NCBI GenBank assembly: GCA_029706075.1
Contig: JAINUG010000037.1
Coordinates: 1 to 64,000, forward strand
Direction of reading: 5' to 3'
DNA: 64,000 nucleotides
From: Aldrovandia affinis
Taxonomy: Eukaryota > Chordata > Actinopteri > Notacanthiformes > Halosauridae
Position 1 is the first letter of the stretch. Each line of letters opens with the position of its first letter. Under the pieces are notes generated by a model that was given only the letters and a program-made list of their open reading frames with translations, ran no database searches and was not told the DNA's origin. This document shows positions 55,701-64,000 of this stretch, piece after piece. Both the position numbers and the translations under genes were made by a program.

Positions 55701-58700
55701 GTCCAGGAAGCAAGCTAATTAGTGTAATCAGGTGGTGTAGTGCGTGGTTGGAGCAAATACCTGCAGACACTGCAGACCTCGAGGCCTGGATTTGAATACC
55801 CCTGCTAAAAAAATCAGAATTCAGAATCTTTTGCCCCAATATGGAATGCCCAATCGCAATTTTAAGTCAAAATCGGGAGAAGGCCTCTTTTCACTCTGCA
55901 TTTCACCAGCTGAGCCACATAACCTATGGGTTGGGGGACTGCAGGTGCCCAATCAATCAGAAACGCAGTGAGTAGTGACGAGAATGTCCTGCTGTCTAGA
56001 ACCCTCCCTCCCTGGGTGTTTCCATAGCCAATCAGACACTGCCCAGCAGGGCTGCTGGACACAATCAGGATTTTATTCCAGACCATGGGCTGCACCACTG
56101 CACCAAGGGCTTGTGCTTAGCTCGATGGTCCACTCGCCTTGAGACATTTCAGGTGTTACTATAAGCAGGTTAGCACTCTGAATGGAATCCACTTGCAAGC
56201 AGCTTCTACTCAGAATGCTGCATCTGCATCTAGTAGAAGCTGAAATGGCTCAAACCGCAATGCATCAGGAGTGCTTTTAACATCCCTGGACATACTTTTT
56301 TTAAATTATGAGATTTTCTTTTTCCATGATTTCCCTTTTTCCCTCAGGGGAAAAAGAAAATCTGTGGTTTAAATGATAATTCCATCAACAAACCCCTAGG
56401 CGCACTGTTAAGTCCGTTAAATGAAAGTAATCACTTGAGCAAATGAACAACGCGCACCATATGTAGAGGACAACGAGAACCAAGGGAGAGGCGATGACAA
56501 ACTGCACAGTTCTCCAGTCACGGATGAAGTACGCGATGCCGGCGAGGATAACCTGCCCAACACCACTCAGAAGCTGGCACAGAACGGAAGGGTAGGTTCT
56601 CTTCGTCATTCCAATCCACTCCGTGGCTGCACAGGGAGAAAATCTAGATTAACAAACAAATGGAAAGGTTCCTTCAAACAATTAATATATCTCGTTTAAA
56701 CTATGTTGAGGATAACCTCCATAAGCACAGAACAAGTTGCTGAATAAAACAACGTAGGCAAAAGAGTGGTGGCACAAAATGAACACAAAGAAAAATGGAT
56801 CTCTCCAGTGCTGTATTCGAACATATTTACGCATGTGGCGTGATTTTCTGTATTCATCCTGCACAATACAGTTTTACTTGCAGTAATTGTAATGTGTGTT
56901 ATCTCAGCCACATTGGTTGAATGCACTTACTGTAAATTGCTCTGGATAAAACTGTCTGCTAAATGAACTAATTGTAAATTGTAAGGAAAAAGCTCTGCTC
57001 ACAAATGTAAACTTTTGCTGCATGCTTTCACGAGTAGACCAAAACATGCGTCTTGTTTGTAGGATGTCATGCTAACTCACACATACCTTGCGCAATGAAT
57101 AATTACAGTTACCATGAATTTGACAATACTCAAAACCCTGAGCTTACTCAAAGGCCCCTCTGACCCTGTTAATACCAAAAAGCATAGCCTCCATAACAAA
57201 AGTCACATTAAATGCAATTCAATTGCTTTTATTTTTTTTTTTTTTGCACTTATGTTGTTAATTGATGCTAATATATAAGGTGTAAGTCACTGCACATGAT
57301 TAAAGTTGACTGTAGTTGAGAATTGAGACATCATAATCCACGTAAAAGGCAGAGCTGTCCACATCAGGGAGTAGAAGAAAAGCTTTCATCAGCAGAACAA
57401 AAGAGAGCTCAGTAAACAAACAGCATCCATCTTATGACATCAATAAAGCTGCCTTTTGCAAGCTCACTCCGTAACAATAGATCAAGAGAAGGACTCATAA
57501 AACAGAAGTACACTGAGCTCCTGACAGAATAATGAAGTATGTGCAGTTATTGGCCTTGTGACATAATGTATAGTAAAAAAAAAAATGTTTGCACCCCTTT
57601 CCCTACCTGATATGGAGTTGCTGAATGTGCCTCTCTACTCACCTCTGTGCCAGCAGCACCCGCCCCAGAAGCCCTGCATCTGAGGCACAAGCACTCCTCG
57701 AATGCACAGCCCATGATTAACTATTTTCCGCACGACAGGCCGCATGGTACTTACAGGAGAGCTAACACTGATTTAACAACTGCAGTGTGCCTGGAATTTG
57801 GAGGAGCTAATGTTGTGGTAACCTGAGCAGCATGACTTAAACCCACCCTGTCCTGGTGGGACAAAGCCAATGATGTCCCTTCGCTTCAAACTCCCGGCCA
57901 GTTTATTCACATTGGTATTTTTTCATATCAACATTTTTTACGAGGCATCACGTGCAAGTACATTACATGTAATATCCATACGTTACCTAGTACTATGCTG
58001 TTGAGCCGATATCCTCCATATGACATTCCAATAACAAACTGGGCTACTAGGTACACATAAAAAAGTGGAGAAAGTCCTGCTCCTATGGTGGAAATGGTCA
58101 TCAGCACCGCCGATATTTGTGTTGCTCGTTTCCGTCCTAGCCTGTGGGTAAAGCGAGTTAGCATACATTTAATACCAAATTAACCTTAAACACCCGATTC
58201 AGTTCATAAACATGGTCTCTGTCTTACAGTCAGTGCACAGTTTTCACAGTTGGGGTTTGCTATAATATTTAGAGTGATTTGGAACTTCACAGAAATCACA
58301 AACAATGTTATAATGTATAATGTTGTTGCATTTAAATGATCGAATTGATAAAGTTTGGTCCATGAATCGTCCCTCCCCTTAATCGTTAAAGGCTAAATCC
58401 AGCTGCTTCAGTGTGTAGCAATATGAACTGCTGAAAAGTTTGTGCTTGTGTTGGTCAGACTGCTATTTATGTTCACTTGTTACATCATCGCACGCACTTA
58501 CGATTCAGCGAGGGGGCCGAACACGAGGGAACCAAAGAGAATGCCAGCCATTAGCACTGTCTGCGCCACACCCACAAAGTTAGCCTTATCACAAACAAGA
58601 TCAAACTGAGGGGAAAAACAAACAAAACAAGATTAATATGCTTACAATCATCTTTCTATGCTGTACTCAATACCTACCCAGGACATTCTGGACATTATTT

Positions 58701-60496
58701 ATATCACATCGTAATTCAGTTATGCTGTGTAATCTGACATACATTTAAACAGGTATGCTCTATGTTTTAATACGAGGATTAAAATCCATGCTGTGCAAAT
58801 GGCTTTAAAGAATGGGAGGAATGGAACGTGCGCGATGCCGTTATCACGTGTGTGATGACGCACAACCTCGGTCCCACTTCACTTACATCTGAGACGATGC
58901 TGGACTCATACACCGAGGTGTCGTACACCCAGCCGTTGATGCAGCCGGTGCTCTGGTTGATCCTGCACTCCCTGATGGAGTCGATGTCCCAGTCCACAGG
59001 CGTGAGCATCTTGCATCGCTCGAAGGATCCGTCCTGGGCCCTAGGCAGCGTCAGGTTGAGCTGCTCCTCGAGGGTCAGGTTCGGGCTCACGTCCAGGATC
59101 CAGTCCGTGTTGCAGCGGTAGGACGAGGCGGAGTGGGTGAACACCACGCTGTAGAGGTGCATGGGCAGTATCACGTTCGGGACGCAGAGGCCAACCAGCA
59201 CGAGTTTCTGGAACAAGCCGAAGTCGCCGATGGCTGTCAGGATCTCGCCAAAGTCTGCCATGGTTGGAGACGTCCGCCCGGCGAATGCTGAGGAGAAAGT
59301 GTGCAGGCATACATGACACAAAGCAATCTCAATTAATGTTTAACCACACTTTAGCAAGCATTTCTGCAAGGATGACTCGGCAGATGTGATCATAAGTCAC
59401 CTTTTTATAAGTTCAGCAGAGGGCAAGATTGAAATGCACAGTCATACGGATACAATTTCACTCTGTACTTTCAACTGTGCATTTATTTTTAGTTCACTAT
59501 TACAAATAGAAATGGTTATTGGTCATTTTCATATGTTTCACCCCTTCTCTGTTTGCTTTTATCATTAAGGACCATTACATTACATTTTACATTTTAAGCA
59601 TTTAGCAGATGCTCTTATCCAGAGTGACTTACAAGATGTGCATTAATACATGGTAGGAACAATCATAGTTCGCGCAAGAGATCAGTGCAGTAATACAGCG
59701 ATAGACATCATTGCAGGCAGCTGCGTACCATACCTGTAACACTGGGAAGGAAAAGGTTAGTAATTTATTTATTTATTTATTTATTTATTTTAAATTGTAT
59801 TAAATGGAGTAAGCAGCAGTGTATAGTGTTGAGCAAGTAGGCAGTGGTGGGGACAATTAGCTAGATGTACAGAGTTCAGTGGCAGTGGAGTCTGAAAAGG
59901 TGGGTTTTGAGTCTCTTGCGGAAGATCGCAAGTGATTCCGTGTTCCTGACTGATTACGGAAGGTCATTCCACCAGCGAAGAGTCAAGACAGAATTGCAAA
60001 ATAGCCTGCCATTATCTACACTGGATAAAAACAAACAAATTACATAAGACAAAAAAAGAAAGAAAGACAAAATCTAAACATATAGCATAGAATGGGTATA
60101 ATTAAATCCACTTTTATTTCAAGAAGTAAAAAAATAAAATTTGAAAAATGCCAAAGGGGGTGAATATACACACCGTATATTCCAAAGAATGTCAGTTATT
60201 GTCCATTTTTTTATATCCAAATGCACAGTGACTGTGAAAAAAGTATTTCATGGTTGTTAATGCTGCTTTAATTAAGTACTTGTCTCTGAAATGTGCATTC
60301 TCTCTGAAAGATTTTCCAAGCACAGTTTCAACGGGGGGACACTGCAGGAGCAACAAGGACCAGCCTGATCCACAAAGGCAGTCTAAATATTACAGAGTTA
60401 TCCCAGCTTTATATAAATATGAGAAATATGACTACAGTTACATAAAACAGCAAAAAAAACTAAGAAAATAATTGTGTGCAGAAATGTATAAAGGAG

Positions 60497-60576
<80 letters not shown>

Positions 60577-63500
60577 TTGATATTTCTCTATGGGGAGGTA
60601 CTGACTGAGATGATATAAAAACAAACTGATTTACAACCTGAATTGTCTAGAGTCAGCGAAGAGTATAACACTGTTCCATGACAATGTGGATATCTTATCT
60701 TATCATATCATCTGATTCAAACACAATGACTAGCAGCTTTGTCACGTCATTTTGACATACTTTCTCTTTTTCATTGGAGAATATTTTTTTCTTTTAGGAT
60801 GGTTTACAGGCCATCTAAATATGGTGTGTCAAAAATCTTTTAAAATATTTAACGTATTTTAGTTTCATCCTTTGACAAAAAACTATCTGAGCAAATTAGG
60901 GGAGGGGGAAGAAAAAGAAAAAGAAAAATATAGTATATATAACATATAGATAGTTGTTAAAGGTAGAATACAGCCCTCTTAACTAGACCTCCCAAGAATC
61001 TCTGCTACCCATTACATAGGCAACCTTTCTTACAGCAACCCCTATACTGTAAAAGCAACAGATACAATAAATCCAAACATAATTAATCAAAGTTATACAA
61101 ATAACTGAATGTGATAATAAAAACACCAATAATCCAAACATAAAGCAAACTAATTGGATGCCCACTCTACCCCCCTTCTGTATGGTTTATTCTGCAATCA
61201 CAACTGCTGTTGCAAGTACTAACGTGCATTGTATATGTATTTCCCAAACATTGTGAGCCAGATTTATAGTTATACTTAAGAAGCTTGCTCATTTACATAG
61301 GGTTTAAGGAATCTGTATTATAACCAGCTGACGAAATTTACCCTGTCTTGTTGATCACGAAACGAAGGAAACCTCCAAGGATTACCAGGGAACCTCCATC
61401 TTGAACAAAAGAAAGAAAAAAGTAGGGCTACGATGGAGAGTCACACACAACCAAGGAACCACCAAGGTGTCAAGAAGTACCTCAAAACAACCAGCTGTCA
61501 CCCAGCAGGGAACAAAATTACCCACCCTGATTGGGTGATGCTGGACTAGAGCACTGAATGGTTTCGGGTTTATTCATGAGATAGGGATATCTTATCACAT
61601 GAAGTCTGATGAAATACTTTCTAAAAAAGCAGTTTCTATGTTGTACAAAACAAGGCTGAGCATCATTATATTATTATCAGTACGTTTGTCTTTTAATGCT
61701 CTTTTAAATGAGATCAAACACATGCGTTTAATCTCATATGTTATAAGATTATTCATTTTAGCAATCAAATACCTCCTAAACAAAAATGATAAATGTAGTC
61801 CTGCTTTTGCCATGTGAAGAAATACCGTGTAAATAATATTTATGTCATGTCCACCCAGTAGCGAAATCCTCATTTTTCTGTGTCACTTTATAACAAAGCC
61901 AAAGGAAACATGCGCTTCTATCTGGTGCGGGCAGGAAAAAAATACATTTCTAATTTCCAAATCTAGGCCCTCTATTTTATACTGTTTTAACTATTCCAAC
62001 CTTCAGAAAGGTTCCAATCAAGTGTGATCCATTGAGAAGATTATTGAGGATCACATTGTGTATCTTTACACATCCAAGATGGCCCTTCCACACTAACCTG
62101 ATCTCTCTCCTTTCAGGGAAACCATGTTTGTTGTTATGCTAATGCCCAGACCAAATGGATATCTGTAAACTATATGCCCTGCAGAGATGGAAATGAGCCT
62201 TGCTGAGACACCAGGCTCCAATCGTCGGCAAACCAGTTAAATTCACAAGAAAACAAAGAGATTCAAGAAATCAATTGGCTAATAATCCTTAGATTAAAAT
62301 CCTAATATCCTTAATAATCAAGTTATTTTAGATCTAGGTGCCTGATACGATGCAGGAAAATGGACTTTCATGTTTTGTGCATTTATCTGCAGCCTATCCA
62401 GTTTTAAAGCATTACCAATTCTTCCACGAGAAATTGCATCATTTGGTGTTTTGTTAATGGTGGTTGAAAACGCTGTCTCAGGTGCCACTCCAGAATCTTC
62501 CATAAGGGTTGACATCCGGTGACTGAGATGGCCATTACACGTGGATTGCATTGTGTTCTTACTCATCAAACATTTAGTGACCACTCATGCCCTGTGGATG
62601 GGGGCATTGTCATCCTGGAAGAGACCACTCACATCAGGATAGAAATGCTTCACCACAGGATGAAGGTGATCACTCAGAATGGCTTTGTGTTTATTGCCGT
62701 TTACCTTGCCCTCTAAGGGTATGAGTGGACCTAAACCATGCCAGGAAAAGGCATCACACCCCATAACAGAGCCACCCATATCCCTCATCTAATCACGAGT
62801 TTCCTTTATTTTGGCAGTTACCTGTATGTTATCTCTGTCACCGGTTCTGGGGCGTGTCCTTTCTCCTGTCTCTCTCAGGCATGCTGGTGAACGATGTGCG
62901 GCTGCACTACGCAGAGCTGGGAGCTTACCGCCAGGCAGGAGCCTGCTTCTCCGAGGCGCTGGTGGACTGGACTGGGCGAGCGGGCGACGGGAGGACAAGA
63001 GCGGTGCTGCTTCAGAACCTTGGCGCCGTCCACAACGCACAGAGGCAGTACTTCGCATCCCTCCCCTACCACGCAGAGGCTGCTGGGCTGTTTGGTGGGA
63101 AAGCCCCACTTGGTTACTATGGCAAAGCCCTGCAGGCCAAGGAACAGGACAGTGTAGTGTAACCCAGTGCACCAGAAACTGACACTATAGCTTATATAGT
63201 CATATATCTCAGTTACCGAATAAAAGAATGAAAATACAACAACAAAAAAAGGGCCCCAGGTGGCACAACCAGTAAAGGCAGTTATTCTACATACACATTG
63301 CTCACTGCAGCCTGGGGTTCGAGACCAGGCTGCGCCAGCCCATTGGCTACTAAATTGAGAGAAAACTCTGAAATAATATATTTTAAAAAAAACAACAAAA
63401 AAATCTAAAACATTTTATTGTAAAAAATATATATACAAAATTTGGGGAACTTTCACACATGCCGATGTGTATATTGTGACTGGATGAAGCTCATCAACTC

Positions 63501-63692
63501 ATCACAGATGTGAATGAATTAATGAATGAATGAAATTGATGTTTTCCTTCTGTTTGCGTGCAGGTGCCCTGGGCCAGCGGAGAGGCCTGGCAGAGAGCCT
63601 GGGCAACCTGGCCTACGCCTACAGTCAGCTGACCGACTACCAGGCCGCAGCTCTCTAGTATCAGCAAGCCCAGCAAGCCTTTAAGGATATAG
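47267..63692 (+). CDS. ttc24: Tetratricopeptide repeat protein 24-like gene, partial at the right edge, in-frame stop in third exon
   Basis: TPR scaffold protein of unknown biochemical role. Coding exons seen: 47267-47894, 62879-63094, 63564-63692. Phases agree at both junctions (1 then 1), and the third ends in a GT donor, so the gene continues outside the window. TPR-type helices include [79 protein letters not shown] and [19 protein letters not shown]. The order matches remembered human TTC24. The start at 47267 is uncertain: ATGTCGGAG is followed by GTAAGC, which itself resembles a donor, and an acceptor-like cctcag lies just upstream. A TAG at 63656-63658 cuts the third exon. The first visible intron is about 15 kb and contains a whole minus-strand transporter gene. 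Confidence 0.83.
48136..48255 (-). repeat. SINE fragment with L2-type tail (family C)
   Basis: 'catttagcagaggctcttat', then 'tatacagctggatattaactg', 'accttgctcaagagtacaac' and 'ggcagtgcctcacctgggat': a reverse-oriented relative of 21598-21818. In the ttc24 intron. Confidence 0.65.
49709..49750. repeat. Compound (CA)n(TA)n microsatellite
   Basis: About 12 CA units run into about nine TA units. It lies about 680 bases beyond the slc22a13-like stop codon, close to a minus-strand AATAAA (49763-49768) that is a candidate polyadenylation signal for that gene. Confidence 0.9.
50428..59261 (-). CDS. slc22a13: SLC22 organic-ion transporter, SLC22A13 (OAT10)-like, nine coding exons, complete
   Basis: Plasma-membrane major-facilitator transporter; human SLC22A13 carries urate, nicotinate and orotate. 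Exons in transcript order: 59261-58887, 58605-58502, 58141-57987, 56626-56458, 55444-55324, 54702-54608, 52945-52731, 51493-51385, 50638-50428. They sum to 1554 bases with all phases matching, giving 517 residues. The start [18 protein letters not shown] fits the family. A large extracellular loop after helix 1 has several Cys and sequons at Asn61, Asn69 and Asn102. Family motifs: FDLVCD, SLGRKR (loop 2-3), [49 protein letters not shown]. The best fit is SLC22A13; another SLC22 member is possible. The gene lies antisense within a ttc24 intron. Several of its introns carry transposons. Confidence 0.9.
50766..51137 (-). repeat. tRNA-derived SINE, family A, full length, in slc22a13-like intron 8
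   Basis: Read on the minus strand: head 'ggcctcccgggtggtctcgt' (box A), box B 'cagggttcgatccca', body 'gctgtctgccccagggaggg', and the tail 'tggctactaaagtgggagaa'. This is the best preserved family A copy, about 370 bases. Confidence 0.8.
52385..52535 (+). repeat. tRNA-derived SINE with L2-type tail (HpaI/salmonid-type layout), in slc22a13-like intron 7
   Basis: A tRNA-like head 'gtggctcagtaggtagagcg' (box A) and 'gcgggttcgattcccattgg' (box B) are followed by an A-rich link and the tail 'tttggataaaagcttctggt'. The whole layout matches tRNA-derived SINEs widespread in teleosts. It is a SINE rather than a tRNA gene because the tRNA-like head runs straight into a short body and L2 tail. Confidence 0.75.
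53019..54287. mobile_element. PIF/Harbinger-like element, 1.27 kb, no transposase
   Basis: Left end GGGCCCTATTTTCGTG and right end (reverse complement GGGCCATATTTTGGTG) are imperfect inverted repeats flanked by ATA on both sides. Inside each end are GCGC-rich subterminal blocks of the kind 'gcgctaagcg' and 'gcgttagacgc'. I recognise no transposase on either strand. The GGGCCCTATTTT end and 3-bp duplication suggest the PIF/Harbinger superfamily. It is in slc22a13-like intron 6. Confidence 0.7.
55598..55804. mobile_element. Foldback MITE, nearly perfect 90-bp palindrome
   Basis: The two arms, about 55598-55690 and 55716-55804, are nearly exact reverse complements ('gggtattcaaatccaggcct', 'ctgcaggtatttgctccaa', 'acaccacctgatt') around a loop of about 25 bases. 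The right end in reverse reads CAGGGGTATTC, a hAT-like start. No coding capacity. It is in slc22a13-like intron 4, about 150 bases from exon 5. Confidence 0.85.
55815..56125 (-). repeat. tRNA-derived SINE, family B, in slc22a13-like intron 4
   Basis: Read in reverse: 'gtgcagcccatggtctgga' near the head, 'gtccagcagccctgctggg' and 'gattggctatggaaacaccc' in the body, and a tail with 'gattgggcattccatattgg'. It matches the copies at 17690 and 38870. It directly abuts the foldback MITE at 55598-55804. Confidence 0.6.
59575..60040 (-). repeat. L2-tailed dispersed repeat, long copy
   Basis: Starts with the reverse complement of the L2-type tail ('taagcatttagcagatgctc'), continues 'agatcagtgcagtaatacag' and 'gctgcgtaccatacctgtaa', then an ATTT tandem stretch (59765-59790). 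It ends with 'aaggtgggttttgagtctct' and 'aaggtcattccaccagcg', a segment commonly seen repeated in fish genomes. It lies just upstream of the slc22a13-like start codon (59261). Confidence 0.65.
60500..60572. repeat. (CA)n microsatellite, about 73 bp
   Basis: Uninterrupted CA dinucleotides in the ttc24 intron, upstream of the slc22a13-like gene. Confidence 0.97.
62340..62790 (-). pseudogene. Tc1/mariner transposase fragment
   Basis: The minus-strand translation gives [44 protein letters not shown] (motif with a catalytic Asp) and then, in a broken frame, degraded '[15 protein letters not shown]' sequence where SPDLNPIE would be expected. It is dead. Its edge is only about 90 bases upstream of the ttc24 exon acceptor at 62879. 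Confidence 0.8.
63250..63385 (+). repeat. Short SINE, family A-related
   Basis: Head 'ggccccaggtggcacaacc', box B 'ctggggttcgagaccaggc', and the tail 'ggctactaaattgagagaaa'. Internally shortened relative to the copy at 50766. In a ttc24 intron. Confidence 0.6.
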
Positions 63693-63772
63693 GTAAGGCT
63701 CACACACAGTAATATTAATGATATATACACTTTTGTATATGATATCATTATAATAATATATTGTAGTGAGCA

Positions 63773-64000
63773 TGTGTGGTAGGGTGTAGCAAGAAGGCAC
63801 GCGGAGTCCAGCAGCAGTTCAAAGATTGCTACGCGAATAGCCACTTTTATTAAAAGGGCGATAATATCCGTTCCCCATACACCGCACAACCCTGGATATT
63901 ATCTCAGGAGCTCTTCTTAGGTACAGACACGTCCTTAAAAGGACACGCCAGACCAGCAGCCTCTTCAACTAGTTAGCACAACAACCAGGAAGTACTTTCA
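63773..64000 (-). mobile_element. Possible LTR end, truncated by the window edge
   Basis: On the minus strand an AATAAA-containing segment ('ccttttaataaaagtggct') is followed by about 65 bases ending in 'cttgctacaccctaccacac'. This resembles the polyadenylation/R-U5 part of a retrotransposon LTR. No internal coding region is in view, so this is an inference. Confidence 0.35.

Overview
The window is nuclear DNA of a ray-finned fish. Evidence: long introns with GT-AG splice sites, several tRNA-derived SINE families, L2-clade 3' tails (GGATAAGAGCGTCTGC followed by TGTAATGTAATG), Tc1, pogo, hAT, Harbinger and piggyBac remnants, and long CA/TG microsatellites. The L2 tail resembles the UnaL2/UnaSINE type first described in eels but occurs in many fishes, so I do not name a species. 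Orthology calls come from remembered family sequences, not from a search.

There are four protein-coding genes. (1) aldh1a2, retinaldehyde dehydrogenase 2, minus strand, 13 coding exons from 25626 down to 7870; the exons join to a complete 518-residue protein. (2) aqp9, an aquaglyceroporin, plus strand, six coding exons from 31420 to 42064. It is arranged head-to-head with aldh1a2, as ALDH1A2 and AQP9 are in human. Its frame needs one extra G in exon 2. (3) ttc24-like TPR gene, plus strand, exons at 47267-47894, 62879-63094 and 63564-63692, running off the right edge; the third exon has an in-frame TAG. (4) An organic-ion transporter most like slc22a13, minus strand, nine coding exons from 59261 down to 50428, joining to 517 residues. 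It lies entirely inside the first visible ttc24 intron.

Layout: 1-270 LINE reverse-transcriptase remnant; 300-7869 noncoding sequence including the aldh1a2 3' flank; 7870-25626 aldh1a2; 25627-31419 the bidirectional intergenic region, holding a 2.16-kb pogo/Tigger-like transposon (27428-29588); 31420-42064 aqp9; 42065-47266 aqp9 3' flank with an L2-tailed repeat and a piggyBac-type MITE; 47267-63692 ttc24 with nested slc22a13-like; 63773-64000 possible end of an LTR element.

The genes do not form one pathway: aldh1a2 makes retinoic acid, aqp9 moves glycerol, urea and water, and the SLC22 protein moves organic anions or zwitterions. I found no clear undescribed system. The most informative observations are the two gene-breaking changes (aqp9, ttc24), the nested gene arrangement, a lysine in the ALDH1A2 nucleotide-binding motif, the repeated subterminal motif of the pogo element, and a roughly 50-bp L2-tail insertion with a 4-bp target duplication.
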